NCBI RefSeq assembly: GCF_001187505.1
Contig: NZ_CP012150.1
Coordinates: 4,464,001 to 4,528,000 of the forward strand
Direction of reading: 5' to 3'
From: Mycolicibacterium goodii
Lineage (GTDB): Bacteria > Actinomycetota > Actinomycetes > Mycobacteriales > Mycobacteriaceae
DNA: 64,000 bases
The translations under genes and the position numbers were made by a program. Below, one piece after another: positions 23,101 to 32,356 of the stretch (position 1 is its first letter; the number at the start of each line of letters is the position of its first letter). The notes below the pieces were generated by a model. It had not been told where the DNA came from, searched no databases, and saw only the letters and a program-made list of their open reading frames with translations.

Positions 23101-23501
23101 AGGAACACGATGGCCGCGACGTGGAACGCGATGCCGATGACCTCGCCGACGTCCTCGGCGACGGTGTCACCGCCTGCGACCAGATCGCCCAGGTTCCACC
23201 CGATGGCACCCACCAGGTAGAGCACCATGATCCACCACGCGATCCGCTTGCGCGCCGCCAGCGCCGCGGCCAGCAGCGCGAGCACGAATGCCCACGCGAA
23301 GCTGGTGTCCGGGAAGTTGAAGATGTAGTCGTTGACGAACTCCCGCGGCACCCGGATGACCGAGCGCACCAGCGGGGACACGCTGGCGATCAACGACAGG
23401 GTCGCAATGATGCCGACGGTCCAGCCCGCTGCCGCGGGCACCCAGGCCACTCGGGAAGCCGGGCGCGCCGGGATGTGCTCAACGCGACTGATTACGGTCA
23501 T
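20181..23501 (-). CDS. lysX: Bifunctional lysylphosphatidylglycerol synthase / lysyl-tRNA synthetase
   Basis: 1106 residues joining both activities: lysine is charged to tRNA and then transferred to phosphatidylglycerol, lowering membrane charge and giving resistance to cationic peptides. Layout: six or seven membrane helices (about 1-230), an MprF-like transferase domain (about 250-590), an OB-fold anticodon domain ([20 protein letters not shown], about 655 on), and a class II synthetase core with motif 2 ([14 protein letters not shown]) and motif 3 ([11 protein letters not shown]). The start at 23501 is set by a TATTCT -10 8 bases before it; a longer frame to 23618 is rejected. The long open frame on the opposite strand is a shadow. 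Confidence 0.95.
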   Translation of the reverse strand: MTVISRVEHIPARPASRVAWVPAAAGWTVGIIATLSLIASVSPLVRSVIRVPREFVNDYIFNFPDTSFAWAFVLALLAAALAARKRIAWWIMVLYLVGAIGWNLGDLVAGGDTVAEDVGEVIGIAFHVAAIVFLVVARKEFWAKVRRGALVKSAAVLVAGNAIGILVAWGLLQAFPGTLAPEWRLPYAINRVSGFATVPTEVFEGYSHTFLNAIFGLFGALALMAAAIVLFQSQRASNALTGEDESAIRGLLELYGKNDSLGYFATRRDKSVVFAPNGRAAITYRVEVGVCLASGDPVGDPKAWPQAIGAWLQLCQAYGWAPGVMGASLAGAEAYRAAGLNALQLGDEAILHPDRFRLSGPDMRAVRQAVTRARRAGTSVRIRRHRELSREEMAEVIRRADAWRDTETERGFSMALGRLGDPADDDCLLVEAVQGDDERVVAMLSLVPWGGNGVSLDVMRRSPQSPNGTIELMVSELCMQAEDIGISRISLNFAMFRSAFEQGAQLGAGPVARLWRSLLVFFSRWWQLESLYRSNMKYQPEWVPRYACYEDARLVPRVGVASVIAEGFLVLPFSRRNRQHTGEHIAAPDNLVQSGRLHHDGSTPDVSGLQGELPDADGEPRLPEQVRVRMAKLKALQGNGVDAYPVGQPPTHTVAAALDSPDGATLSVAGRVLRIRDYGGVLFAQLRDWSGEVQLLLDNAALTEGATADFTATIDLGDLIEVTGAMGYSRKGTRSLLVERWRLIGKCLRPLPDKWKGLTDQEARVRARYVDLAVNTEARDLIRARSGALHAIRETLYARGFLEVETPILQQIHGGANARPFLTHINAYDLDLYLRIAPELYLKRLCVGGVERVFELGRAFRNEGVDFSHNPEFTLLEAYQAHADYNMWIDGCRELIQNAAQAANGAQVFLRPRPDDGALEPVDISGQWAVKTVHDAVSEAIGEHITPATELSELRRLCDSARIPYLTHWDAGAVVLEMYEHLVEDRTTEPTFYKDFPTSVSPLTRPHRSIPGVAERWDLVAWGVELGTAYSELTDPVEQRRRLQEQSLLAAGGDPEAMELDEDFLQAMEYAMPPTGGLGMGVDRVVMMITGRSIRETLPFPLAKPR

Positions 23502-23509
23502 AGGCCGGG

Positions 23510-23515
23510 AGAATA
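23510..23515 (-). promoter_or_regulatory. -10 box of lysX, leaderless
   Basis: TATTCT on the minus strand, 8 bases before the ATG at 23501. Confidence 0.5.
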
Positions 23516-23568
23516 TGCCCTCTGACCGGGAAAAGCTGTGAGTCGCGCCGCCATGGCGGCGCGCGGGT

Positions 23569-23928
23569 TCACCAGACCGGGCCGGTGTACTTCTCGCCGG
23601 GTCCCTGACCGGGCTCATCCGGTGCGGCGCTGGCCTCGCGGAACGCCAGCTGCAGGCTCTTCAACCCGTCGCGCACCGGGCCCGCGTGCGGGCCGAGGTA
23701 CTCCACCGACGCGGTCACCAGACCGGCCAGCGCGGTGATCAGTCGCCGCGCTTCGTCCAGATCGCGGTGTGGGCTATCGTCGGGGTCCGCGTGGGACAGC
23801 CCGATCTTCTCGGCCGCGGCACTCATCAACATGACCGCCGCCCGGGTGATCACCTCCACGGCCGGGATCTCGGCCAGGTCGCGCACCTGCGCCTGGGCTG
23901 CGTCGGGCGTTACGTTCGGATCGGTCAT
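23569..23928 (-). CDS. DUF1844 protein
   Basis: 119 residues, helical, no signal peptide or membrane segment. The core reads [21 protein letters not shown] (about 24-44), [16 protein letters not shown] and [20 protein letters not shown], the pattern of DUF1844, a family usually found beside infC in actinobacteria and otherwise uncharacterised. The C-terminus is a flexible acidic tail. It is divergent from infC; the infC -10 box lies 7 bases upstream of its ATG, so the two promoters share DNA. Confidence 0.85.
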   Translation of the reverse strand: MTDPNVTPDAAQAQVRDLAEIPAVEVITRAAVMLMSAAAEKIGLSHADPDDSPHRDLDEARRLITALAGLVTASVEYLGPHAGPVRDGLKSLQLAFREASAAPDEPGQGPGEKYTGPVW

Positions 23929-23934
23929 GCCTGC

Positions 23935-23940
23935 TAGACT
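23935..23940 (+). promoter_or_regulatory. -10 box of the infC-rpmI-rplT operon
   Basis: TAGACT. The expected start near 23947 would give a leader of about 240 bases before infC. Confidence 0.5.
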
Positions 23941-23946
23941 GTCACG

Positions 23947-24188
23947 TGCGACCGTCCCGGCTGACGCCAGGGACAGCAAGTGGAGTCCCACTCCCACCGT
24001 TGGCCACCTCGGTTCAACGGTCCGGTCACCGACATCCCCGGGTGTCGGTTCTGTGCCCCAGCGATGGCGGCGCAGGCGGCGAATGCCGCTGATCGGTCGG
24101 CATGGGCCCTGCTTCGAGCAGGGCTTTCGCTCATCGGGCAGGTGCGGATGGATTGGGTCTCCTCGTCAGACCCAACATAGGAGGCCCC
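23947..24188 (+). promoter_or_regulatory. Structured infC mRNA leader
   Basis: About 240 bases without a protein gene. Hairpins visible: GCCCTGCT/AGCAGGGC around TCG (24106-24124), followed by TTTCGC and so possibly an attenuator; and TTGGGTCT/AGACCCAA (24153-24160 with 24168-24175), which ends 3 bases before the ribosome site AGGAGG (24179-24184). Its 3' stem base and loop contain CTCCT (24159-24163), which can instead pair with AGGAG of that ribosome site. This looks like a switch that exposes or hides the infC start. infC operons in other phyla have L20- or IF3-responsive leaders; which ligand acts here is not known. Confidence 0.55.
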
Positions 24189-24773
<585 letters not shown>

Positions 24774-24827
24774 ATCCAGATCGACCCATCACGATCCCCG
24801 CGGGGATCAACACAGAACTGAGGACTC

Positions 24828-25022
24828 ATGCCCAAGGCAAAGACCCACAGCGGTGCCTCCAAGCGGTTCCGCCGGACCGGTACCGGAAAGATCGTCCGGC
24901 AGAAGGCCAACCGTCGTCACTTGCTGGAGCACAAGCCCACCAAGCGCACCCGCCGGCTCGACGGCCGTACCACCGTCGCCGCCGCCGACACGAGCCGCAT
25001 CAACAAGCTGCTCAACGGCTAG
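24828..25022 (+). CDS. rpmI: 50S ribosomal protein L35
   Basis: 64 residues, strongly basic, starting [20 protein letters not shown] after Met and containing the family run [20 protein letters not shown]. Second gene of the classic infC-rpmI-rplT operon. The 54 bases before it hold a perfect palindrome GATCCCCGCGGGGATC (24793-24808), which can form a small hairpin ahead of the ribosome site. Confidence 0.97.
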   Translation: MPKAKTHSGASKRFRRTGTGKIVRQKANRRHLLEHKPTKRTRRLDGRTTVAAADTSRINKLLNG

Positions 25023-25062
25023 TCAAGCCCGCTACCTGCACCGACGAGAATAGGAACATCCC

Positions 25063-25461
25063 ATGGCACGCGTGAAGCGCGCACTCAACGCCCAGAAGAA
25101 GCGGCGTACCGTACTGAAGGCCTCCAAGGGTTACCGCGGTCAGCGGTCCCGGCTGTACCGCAAGGCCAAAGAGCAGCAGCTGCACTCACTCACCTACGCC
25201 TACCGGGACCGCCGTGCCCGCAAGGGTGAGTTCCGCAAGCTGTGGATCTCCCGCATCAACGCCGCCGCCCGGGCGAACGACATCACCTACAACCGGCTGA
25301 TCCAGGGCCTGAAGGCCGCTGGTGTGGAGGTTGACCGCAAGAACCTCGCCGAGCTCGCCGTGAGCGACCCGGCCGCGTTCACCGCGCTGGTCGATGTGGC
25401 CCGTGCCGCGCTGCCCGCCGATGTGAACGCGCCGTCGTCGTCCGAGGACGAGGCCGCCTGA
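25063..25461 (+). CDS. rplT: 50S ribosomal protein L20
   Basis: 132 residues, basic N-terminal helix ([20 protein letters not shown]) that organises 23S rRNA, and globular C-terminal part ([20 protein letters not shown]). L20 is the usual autoregulator of this operon in firmicutes; whether it is so here is unknown. The acidic C-terminal tail (SSSEDEAA) is an actinobacterial extension. Confidence 0.97.
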   Translation: MARVKRALNAQKKRRTVLKASKGYRGQRSRLYRKAKEQQLHSLTYAYRDRRARKGEFRKLWISRINAAARANDITYNRLIQGLKAAGVEVDRKNLAELAVSDPAAFTALVDVARAALPADVNAPSSSEDEAA

Positions 25462-25469
25462 CGGAGGGC

Positions 25470-26279
25470 ATGAGCGCAGCGACCGGGGGAATGTCGCAGC
25501 TCACCGAGCGTTCTGCCCGCGTGATGGCGGCGGTCAAGCTGCATCGCCACGTCGGGCGCCGCCGCGCCGCACGCTTCCTTGCCGAGGGACCCAACCTCGT
25601 CGAGGCAGCGTTGCGGCGCGGACTCGTTTCCGAGGTGTTCGCCACCGAGTCCGCACTGGACCGCTTCGGTGCGCTGCTCGCCGACGCACCCGTGCACCTG
25701 GTCACCGAACGCGCCGCAAAGGCGTTGTCGGACACCGTGACCCCCGTCGGTCTCGTCGCGGTGTGCCGACTGCCGGAGGTGTCCCTCGATGCCGTGCTGG
25801 ACGGTCCGGCCGCGCTGATCGCGGTGCCTGTGCAGCTGTCCGAACCGGGCAACGCGGGCACCCTGATCCGCGTCGCCGACGCGATGGGCGCCGCGGCGGT
25901 CGTGCTGGCGGGCAACAGCGTCGACCCGTACAACAGCAAGTGTCTGCGCGCCTCGGCGGGCAGCATCTTCTCGATCCCGGTGATCAGCGACCCCGACGAA
26001 ACCGGTGTGGCGCAGCGCCTGCGCGACGCCGGTCTGCGGTTACTGGCCACCACGGTCGACGGTGAGGTCGACCTCGACGATCCCGGGCTGGAGGCCGAGC
26101 TGAGCGAGCCGACGGCGTGGCTGTTCGGACCCGAAGCCCACGGACTGCCGACCGGTCTGGCCGCCATGGCGCACCGCCGGGTGCAGATCCCGATGGCCGG
26201 CCACGCCGAGAGCCTCAACATCGCCTCGGCCGCCTCGATCTGTCTGTATCAGAGCGCGCGGGCGCAGCGCCGGCGATAG
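25470..26279 (+). CDS. tsnR: SpoU-type rRNA 2'-O-methyltransferase
   Basis: 269 residues. An N-terminal substrate domain (ARFLAEGPNLVEAALRRGLV) precedes a SPOUT methyltransferase domain with all three SpoU motifs: EPGNAGTLIRVADAMGA, LFGPEAHGL and IPMAGHAESLNIASAASI. It transfers methyl from S-adenosylmethionine to a ribose, probably in 23S rRNA. The name tsnR (Rv1644) is by position; methylation causing thiostrepton resistance is not implied. It starts 8 bases after rplT, so it belongs to the same operon. Confidence 0.88.
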   Translation: MSAATGGMSQLTERSARVMAAVKLHRHVGRRRAARFLAEGPNLVEAALRRGLVSEVFATESALDRFGALLADAPVHLVTERAAKALSDTVTPVGLVAVCRLPEVSLDAVLDGPAALIAVPVQLSEPGNAGTLIRVADAMGAAAVVLAGNSVDPYNSKCLRASAGSIFSIPVISDPDETGVAQRLRDAGLRLLATTVDGEVDLDDPGLEAELSEPTAWLFGPEAHGLPTGLAAMAHRRVQIPMAGHAESLNIASAASICLYQSARAQRRR

Positions 26280-26287
26280 ATGTGCGG

Positions 26288-27679
26288 CTAGACCACCAGC
26301 CAGAGCAGGCCCGCCATCGCGAAACCGACCACGGACAGGATGGTTTCGAGCACGGTCCAGGTTTTCAGGGTGTCCTTCACCGACATGTTGAAGTAGCGCG
26401 ACACGATCCAGAAGCCGCCGTCGTTGACGTGACTGGCGATGATCGACCCGGCCGAGACCGCCACGACGATCAACGCGATCTCTGCGGGGGAGTGGTGACC
26501 GTCGGCGACCGACGCCTGGATGATGCCCGCGGTGGTCACGATGGCCACGGTCGCCGAGCCCTGCGCGATCCGCAGCGCGCAACTGATCAGATAGGCCGAC
26601 ACGATGACCGGCAGACCGATCGCCGTCATCGAATCGGCAAGAGCGTCACCGATTCCCGTGGCCCGCAGCACCGCGCCGAAGAACGCGCCCGCACCGACCA
26701 CCAGCAGGATCATGCCGACCGGGCGCAGTGACACCCCGGAGATCTTGGCGAGTTCCTGCGCGGACACGCCGCGGCGGATGCCCAGCAGGTACAACGCCAG
26801 CATGACCGCGATGGTCAACGCGATCGCCGGGTTGCCGATCAGGGTCAGCACCGAGAGCAGCCTGCCCCCGTCGAGCAGCACGTCGGCGATCGTCGCGGCG
26901 AGGATCAACAACATCGGCGCCAGGATGATGAACGCCACCAGCAGCAGCGACGGCGGATCGACGGTGTCGGCCTCGTCCTCCTCGGGTATGAACTCCTCGG
27001 GCACCTCGACCTGCACGCGCTTGCCGATCCACGCACCCCACACCACGCCGCTGACGAACCAGGCCGGGATGCCGCACGCCAGGCCCATGATGATGATCCA
27101 GCCCAGGCTCACGCCCAGCAACCCGGCCGCCGCGACCGGACCCGGGTGCGGCGGGAGGAACGCATGCGTCATGGACAGGCCGGCCAGCATCGGCATCGCG
27201 TACAGCACCAGGGACCGGCCACCGCGCTTGGCGGCCACATACACCAGCGGCGCCAGGATGAAGATGCCGATGTCGAAGAACACCGGGATGCCGAGCACCA
27301 CACCGGTGATACCCATGGCCAGCGGAGCGCCCTTGGGCCCGAACAGGTTCAGCAGCCTCGTGGTGAGCACATCGGCGCCGCCGGAGCGTTCCAGCATCGC
27401 GCCGAGCACCGTGCCGAGGCCGATGATCACCGTGATGTGGCCGAGGATCCCGCCGAATCCCGTTTCCAGCAGCGAGTCCCCCGATTTGGCCGGCGTGCCG
27501 ACCAGGTCGGAGACCGGGATGCCCGCGGTGAGTGCGACCGCGACGCTCACGACGATCAACGCGATGAACGGTTCGACCTTCATCTTGATGATCAGCAGCA
27601 GCAGGACCGCGATGGACACCGCGGCCAGGGTGAGCAACCCGGCGGTGTCGTGGCGCAGCCAGTCGACGAATGACGTCAT
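26288..27679 (-). CDS. GntP-family sugar-acid permease
   Basis: 463 residues with about 12-14 membrane helices and the GntP pattern (GFGGILGHITVIIGLGTVLG, GIPVFFDIGIFILAPLVYVA, HAFLPPHPGPVAAA, SHVNDGGFWIVSRYF). The family imports gluconate, related sugar acids and, in DsdX, D-serine, with protons. Last gene of the 31229-26288 operon, 30 bases after the aldolase. In this context the likely substrate is an (N-acyl) amino sugar acid or its deoxyketo product. It is convergent with the methyltransferase gene (8-base gap). Confidence 0.9.
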   Translation of the reverse strand: MTSFVDWLRHDTAGLLTLAAVSIAVLLLLIIKMKVEPFIALIVVSVAVALTAGIPVSDLVGTPAKSGDSLLETGFGGILGHITVIIGLGTVLGAMLERSGGADVLTTRLLNLFGPKGAPLAMGITGVVLGIPVFFDIGIFILAPLVYVAAKRGGRSLVLYAMPMLAGLSMTHAFLPPHPGPVAAAGLLGVSLGWIIIMGLACGIPAWFVSGVVWGAWIGKRVQVEVPEEFIPEEDEADTVDPPSLLLVAFIILAPMLLILAATIADVLLDGGRLLSVLTLIGNPAIALTIAVMLALYLLGIRRGVSAQELAKISGVSLRPVGMILLVVGAGAFFGAVLRATGIGDALADSMTAIGLPVIVSAYLISCALRIAQGSATVAIVTTAGIIQASVADGHHSPAEIALIVVAVSAGSIIASHVNDGGFWIVSRYFNMSVKDTLKTWTVLETILSVVGFAMAGLLWLVV

Positions 27680-27709
27680 GGGAACTCCCAGCGGTTGTGT
27701 CGGGGCGGG

Positions 27710-28351
27710 TCAGGAGGTGAGAGCGGTGACGAATGTGCGTGCGCGGGTGGTGATGTCCGCCCATTCGCCCGCGGCGACGCGTGCAGGTGGGACCACACCG
27801 GTGCCCGCGCAGACGGCGAGCGCACCCGCGTCGAGATAGGCGCGGGCGTTGTCGGCGGTGATGCCGCCGGACGGCAGGAACTCGACACCGGGGTAGGGGC
27901 CGTGCAGATCGGACAGGTACTTCGGGCCGAACCCACCGGCCGGGAAGATCTTCACCGCCGCCGCCCCGAGGTCGACGGCCATGGCCACCTCGGTCGGCGT
28001 GAGGGCGCCGAGGAACACCGGCACACCGCCCGCGACGGCGACCTCGGCGACCTCGGGTCGAACCGCCGGTGTGACAAGGAAATTCGCCCCGGCATCGATC
28101 GCGGCGCGGGCCTGATCGGCGCTGAGCACGGTGCCGACGCCCAGCACGATGTCGGTTTGCCCGACGGCGTCGGCGGCCGAGCGGAGCAGGTCGAGCACCC
28201 CGGAGGTGGTGAAGGTCAGCTCGACGGTGCGGATCCCGCCTGCGGTTAGCGCCTGGCACAACGCGGCCGCATCGGGGATGGCGTCGGCGCGTACCACGCT
28301 GAGCACGCGGTCCGCACGCAGCGCCGCCAACACCTCGTCCCCGGCGCTCAT
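27710..28351 (-). CDS. eda: KDPG / KHG aldolase
   Basis: 213 residues, class I aldolase of the 2-keto-3-deoxy-6-phosphogluconate family, cleaving KDPG to pyruvate and glyceraldehyde-3-phosphate. The catalytic Glu lies in TVELTFTTSG, the Schiff-base Lys in AAVKIFPA, and phosphate-binding glycines in LGVGTV and LPSGGI. Its start overlaps the stop of the deacylase (ATGA), so the two are coupled. A KDPG aldolase beside a KDG-type kinase and a dehydratase is the strongest hint that the island degrades a sugar acid. Confidence 0.9.
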   Translation of the reverse strand: MSAGDEVLAALRADRVLSVVRADAIPDAAALCQALTAGGIRTVELTFTTSGVLDLLRSAADAVGQTDIVLGVGTVLSADQARAAIDAGANFLVTPAVRPEVAEVAVAGGVPVFLGALTPTEVAMAVDLGAAAVKIFPAGGFGPKYLSDLHGPYPGVEFLPSGGITADNARAYLDAGALAVCAGTGVVPPARVAAGEWADITTRARTFVTALTS

Positions 28352-29949
28352 CGCACACTCCCGTCGGGTCCGCGCCGCAGCGAGCGCCCCGCGGTCACTC
28401 CGGTGAGTTCACCGTCGTCCAGCGCCAACTCGCCGCGCACGAACACATGCGTGAACCCGGCCGCGGGTCGGCGGGGTTGGGCGAACGTCGCGGTGTCGGC
28501 GACGGTCAGCGGATCGAACAGCACCAGGTCGGCGGCGTAGCCGGGCCGGATGTACCCGCGGTCGGCCAGGCGCAGCCGCGTCGCGGCCCTACCGGTCAGG
28601 TGACCCACGCACTCCTCCAACGACATCAGGCCGAGTTCGCGGCAGTAGTGGCCGAGATACCGGGCGAATGTTCCCCAGGCCCGGGGATGCGGCTTGGCCC
28701 CGACGAGCAGGCCGTCGCTGCCGCCGGTGTGGCGCGGGTGGCGCATGATCGCCCGCACGTTCTCCTCATGTCCGACGTGCTGCAGGATTCCGGTGCCAAG
28801 CCGGTCCCCACGCAGCAGGCCGATGCACACGTCGAACGGGTCACGGTCCTCGTCGCGCGCGATGTCGGCGATCGTGCGACCCACGTAGTCGTCGAATCGC
28901 CCATCCTGCACGCCGCTGATCTCGATCGTGTGCCATTCGGCGGTGACGCCGTGACAACCGTCGGATCCGGTCACCTCGAGCTGCTCCCGGATACGTTCCA
29001 GCGCAGCCGGATCGGCCAGACGCGCGATGGTCTCCTCGGCGCTGCCCGCCGAGGCCCAGCTGGGCAGGATCGCCGACAGGGTGGTCGCCCCCGGCAGGTA
29101 CGGGTAGGTGTCGAGGCTGATGTCGGCGCCTGCCTCGGTCGCCGCGTCGAGCAGCGCGAGCAGTTCCGGCGCCTTGCCCTTGTTGGGGCCGAAGTTGAGC
29201 GTGGCGTGCGCGAGGTGCAGGGCGCAGCCCGACCGGGTGGCGAGGTCGATCATCTCGGCGTAGGCCTGCAACGCGCCTGCACCGTACGAGCGGTGGTGCG
29301 GGCAGAAGTAGCCGCCGTGCTCGGCGACCGTGCGGCACAACGCCAGAAGTTCGTCGTTGTCGGCGTACATGCCGGGGGTGTAGGTCAGCCCGGCGGACAG
29401 CCCGACCGCGCCCTCTGTCATCGCCCGGGCGAGGATGCGTTGCATCTCGGTGATCTGCGTTGGCGTCGCGGGGGTTTCGTCCCATCCGACCACGAGCGCG
29501 CGCACGATGCCGTGCGGCACCAGATAGGCGACGTTCGTGGCGATTCCGCGGTCGAGGCGGTCGAGGTACTCGCGCACCGAGCGCCAATCCCACTCGAAGT
29601 CCTGCGGATCGGAGTTCCAGCCGGCGATCTTGCGCCGCACGCCGGTCAGCACATCGTCGGTGACCGGAGCGTAGGACAGGCCGTCCTGTCCGAGAACCTC
29701 GGTGGTGACGCCCTGCGTGATGCGCGAGGGATGGGTGGGGTTCAGCAGGATCTGCAGGTCCGAGTGCGCGTGCATGTCGATGAAACCCGGTGCGAGCACC
29801 AGACCGTCGGCGTCGATCACGCGGTCCGCCGACGATGGTGCGCCGGTGCCGATCTCGGCGATGCGGTCACCGTCGACCAGGACATCGGCGCGCCGTCCCG
29901 GGGTTTCAGTGCCGTCGACGACGGTTGCCGATCGGATCAGGGTACGCAT
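28348..29949 (-). CDS. N-acyl-D-amino-acid deacylase (amidohydrolase)
   Basis: 533 residues, D-aminoacylase type of the metal-dependent amidohydrolase superfamily, removing the acyl group from N-acyl-D-amino acids. Visible: DGLVLAPGFIDMHAHSDLQI (metal His-x-His, about 55-74), QGVTTEVLGQDG, the second-shell HHRSYG and HLAHATL, and the C-terminal GYIRPGYAADLVLFDP. The start at 29949 is 6 bases after the upstream dehydratase stop; the longer frame to 30048 lies inside that gene and is rejected. In the island it would supply the free amine to the dehydratase, for example from N-acetyl-D-glucosaminate. Confidence 0.88.
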   Translation of the reverse strand: MRTLIRSATVVDGTETPGRRADVLVDGDRIAEIGTGAPSSADRVIDADGLVLAPGFIDMHAHSDLQILLNPTHPSRITQGVTTEVLGQDGLSYAPVTDDVLTGVRRKIAGWNSDPQDFEWDWRSVREYLDRLDRGIATNVAYLVPHGIVRALVVGWDETPATPTQITEMQRILARAMTEGAVGLSAGLTYTPGMYADNDELLALCRTVAEHGGYFCPHHRSYGAGALQAYAEMIDLATRSGCALHLAHATLNFGPNKGKAPELLALLDAATEAGADISLDTYPYLPGATTLSAILPSWASAGSAEETIARLADPAALERIREQLEVTGSDGCHGVTAEWHTIEISGVQDGRFDDYVGRTIADIARDEDRDPFDVCIGLLRGDRLGTGILQHVGHEENVRAIMRHPRHTGGSDGLLVGAKPHPRAWGTFARYLGHYCRELGLMSLEECVGHLTGRAATRLRLADRGYIRPGYAADLVLFDPLTVADTATFAQPRRPAAGFTHVFVRGELALDDGELTGVTAGRSLRRGPDGSVR

Positions 29950-29954
29950 GGTGA

Positions 29955-31229
29955 TCAGAAGTAGGTGCGGATGACGTCGACGATGTGCGGATCGTCTTCG
30001 TTGCCGTTGAGCAGGGGTATCCAGCGCCACTTGTCGAACGCCGTGCATGGATGTGAAAGTCCCAGCCGCACAACATCACCCACCTTCACATCGCTGTCGG
30101 CGGAGAGTGTTAGGAACGCGTGCTGATCGTTGACGGCAGTGATCTGCGCGTCGGCCAGCGCACGCGCGGGCGCCCCGAGTTGCGGGGCGACCAGCTGGGG
30201 CACCGGTAGGCCCTCGTCGAACGGGACGTCGCGTTTGCCTGCATCCAGCAGCGCCAGTCCCGGTTCCGGCCTGGACACCACCCGCGCCCACGCATGCATC
30301 GCCGACCGCAGCCGGTAACCACCCGACGTACGGCCGAACGGTGTGATGCCGGTGTAGAAACCGTCGTCGTGGATGACGTAAGCGCCCGCGCGCACCACGA
30401 CCCGTACGCCTGGGCCGGCCAGGGGGGCGAGCACCTCGGCGACCACGTCGAAATACGCGCTTCCCCCGGCCGTCACCACCACGTCCTCGGCGTCGGCGTA
30501 CAGACCCTTTGCGGCGATCGACCGGTGCAGCCGAGCCATCTCCTGCAGATAACCCCGCACCCGTGCCAGCGACGGCGCGGACGCGTCGTGCGCCAGCGCA
30601 CCCTCGTAGCCGGCCACACCCGCGACCCGCAGCACGCCGCTGGTGGCGATGCGTTCGGCGACCGCCACCGCGGCGTCGACCGTGCGGGCACCGGTGCGCC
30701 CGCCGGCCGCGCCGAGCTCCACCAGAACCGGAATCGGCCGCGGCACCGGCAGATCGGCGAGTGCGGCGACCATGGCATCGACCGTGCCCGCCGAATCGGC
30801 CCACACCAGCACGTGCAGATCGGGCTGATCGGCCATGGCATGCACGAGCCAGCGCAGGGCGCCCGGGTCGACCAGCGCGTTGGCCAACAGGATCCGCCGG
30901 ATCCCGAAGTGCACCGCGACGCGCAGCTGACCGAAGGTCGCCAGCGTGATCGCCGTGGCGCCTGCCTGCAGCTGCCGCTCCCACAGGGTTGGCGACATCG
31001 TCGTCTTGCCGTGCGGGGCGAGTTCGACTCCGTGGTCCGAGCACCACGCGGCCATCACCGACAGGTTCTGGTCGATGGCCGATTCGTCGAGTGTCAGCAC
31101 CGGCGTGCTGAACGAGGACAGTCGCGGCCTGGTGGCCAGGAATTCCTGCACCGTCAGGCCGTCGGCCGCCGCGGGGAGTGCCTTGTCGAGCTCCGACAGC
31201 CGCTCGGTGGGCGTCGTGGTGGTTCTCAT
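29955..31229 (-). CDS. PLP-dependent D-amino-acid dehydratase (fold III, D-serine/D-glucosaminate dehydratase-like)
   Basis: 424 residues of the alanine-racemase N-terminal fold plus a DSD1-type C-terminal domain. The PLP lysine is in ELAPHGKTTMSP. The C-terminal zinc-type residues are expected around LGLSHPCTAFDKWRWIPLL, and HPCTAFDKW is the family signature. Members dehydrate D-serine or D-threonine, or split D-threo-3-hydroxy amino acids; a D-glucosaminate dehydratase would yield 2-keto-3-deoxygluconate and ammonia. First gene of the leftward operon, nearest the shared promoter region. The longer frame to 31601 enters the divergent kinase gene and is rejected. Confidence 0.85.
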   Translation of the reverse strand: MRTTTTPTERLSELDKALPAAADGLTVQEFLATRPRLSSFSTPVLTLDESAIDQNLSVMAAWCSDHGVELAPHGKTTMSPTLWERQLQAGATAITLATFGQLRVAVHFGIRRILLANALVDPGALRWLVHAMADQPDLHVLVWADSAGTVDAMVAALADLPVPRPIPVLVELGAAGGRTGARTVDAAVAVAERIATSGVLRVAGVAGYEGALAHDASAPSLARVRGYLQEMARLHRSIAAKGLYADAEDVVVTAGGSAYFDVVAEVLAPLAGPGVRVVVRAGAYVIHDDGFYTGITPFGRTSGGYRLRSAMHAWARVVSRPEPGLALLDAGKRDVPFDEGLPVPQLVAPQLGAPARALADAQITAVNDQHAFLTLSADSDVKVGDVVRLGLSHPCTAFDKWRWIPLLNGNEDDPHIVDVIRTYF

Positions 31230-31258
31230 GTCACCGTCACAATCGGTATTTACCTGGA

Positions 31259-31279
31259 GCGTTGCATATAGTGCAACGC
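31259..31279. promoter_or_regulatory. Inverted-repeat operator, probable IclR site
   Basis: Perfect 8-base arms GCGTTGCA / TGCAACGC around TATAG, between the divergent dehydratase and kinase genes. The GTTGCA...TGCAAC layout is of the kind IclR proteins bind. The only regulator in the island is the IclR gene at 32357. Confidence 0.65.
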
Positions 31280-31282
31280 GTG

Positions 31283-31312
31283 TTGCGAAATGTGCTGTGA
31301 CTTGTCTAACAT
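31283..31312 (+). promoter_or_regulatory. Promoter of the kinase-iclR-ridA arm
   Basis: TTGCGA at 31283-31288 and TAACAT at 31307-31312, 18-base spacer, just downstream of the inverted repeat. Confidence 0.5.
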
Positions 31313-31353
31313 GGCGCCGGAACCGCGTCAACAGATGTCCGCCGAGGAGGGTC

Positions 31354-32352
31354 GTGCAGCAAACCGTCACCGCCGCCCGCGTCGCATGCCTGGGCGAACC
31401 GCTGGTCCTGGTGTCCGGTGACGGCGATGCCCACCCGGCGGGCGCCGAACTCAACGTCGCAGTCGGACTCGCGGCGCTCGGTGTGCCCGCCGGCCTGATC
31501 GGCCGCCTCGGAGCCGACGAGTACGGATCACTCGTCCGGACCGAACTGCGCAGGCGCGGCGTCGACGACTCCGCCGTCGAGACCGATCCGCACCGCCGCA
31601 CCGGGCACTACTCGAAGACCACCGGCACCGACGAGACCGGCGAGCGGACGACCACGAGCAGCTACGCCCGGGCCGGCTCGGCCGCCTCGGCGATGGGCCC
31701 CGATCTCCTGGACCGCACCGCGGTGTCGGCCATGCTCGACGGGGCCGCGATCGTGCACTGCAGCGGCATCACCGCGGCCCTCTCCGACACCTGCCGCGCA
31801 CTGATGTGCCGGTTGCTCACCGAGCGCCCCAACATCTCAGGGGTGCTCAGCTTCGACGTGAACTGGCGTGAACAACTTTGGCCCGACGCCGATCCGGCCG
31901 TTGTGGTCGATCTGGCGAACCGGGCCGATCTGGTCCTGGTGGGTGCCGACGAGGCCATCCGCGTCGCGGGAACCGGCGATCCGGGACAGCTGCGGCGCAT
32001 CCTGCCGTCCCCGCAGACCCTCGTCGTCAAGGACGGTGCGCGGCGCGCGGTCGCGGTCGACCGGTCCGGCGACACCACCGAGGTGCCCGCGCTGCGGGTG
32101 GACGTCGTCGAACCCGTCGGCGCAGGCGACGCGTTCGCCGCCGGCTACCTCAGCGGCCTGGTGCGCGGCGAGGACACCCTCACCTGCCTGCGCCGCGGCC
32201 ACATCGGTGCGGCGGCCACCCTGACCGTGGCCACCGACTGGGCACCGCCCCCGCCCGAGGCCGTGCTGCACCGGCTGCTCACCTGTTCGCAGGCGGATTG
32301 GTCGGCGACCACCGTGACCGCGGCGGGTTTCGCGCTGCCGGAAGGGATGTGA
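31354..32352 (+). CDS. PfkB-family sugar kinase, probable 2-keto-3-deoxygluconate kinase
   Basis: 332 residues, ribokinase/PfkB fold, ATP-dependent. The N-terminus has the glycine turn in HPAGAELNVAVGLAALG. The FDVNWREQLWP motif (about 168-178) is the form seen in KDG kinases, and the C-terminal signature with catalytic Asp is VEPVGAGDAFAAGYLSG. It would convert KDG to KDPG, the substrate of the aldolase on the other arm. The GTG start has GAGGAGGG in front. Followed after 4 bases by the IclR gene. Confidence 0.87.
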   Translation: MQQTVTAARVACLGEPLVLVSGDGDAHPAGAELNVAVGLAALGVPAGLIGRLGADEYGSLVRTELRRRGVDDSAVETDPHRRTGHYSKTTGTDETGERTTTSSYARAGSAASAMGPDLLDRTAVSAMLDGAAIVHCSGITAALSDTCRALMCRLLTERPNISGVLSFDVNWREQLWPDADPAVVVDLANRADLVLVGADEAIRVAGTGDPGQLRRILPSPQTLVVKDGARRAVAVDRSGDTTEVPALRVDVVEPVGAGDAFAAGYLSGLVRGEDTLTCLRRGHIGAAATLTVATDWAPPPPEAVLHRLLTCSQADWSATTVTAAGFALPEGM

Positions 32353-32356
32353 GCCG

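Noticed and set aside
20169..23525. 1118-residue plus-strand frame opposite lysX
   Set aside because: A shadow of lysX codon bias; no domain, no promoter or ribosome site.
24793..24808. GATCCCCGCGGGGATC palindrome before rpmI as a separate operator
   Set aside because: It lies inside the operon leader, only six pairs can form around the loop, and no other evidence supports a site; noted only under rpmI.
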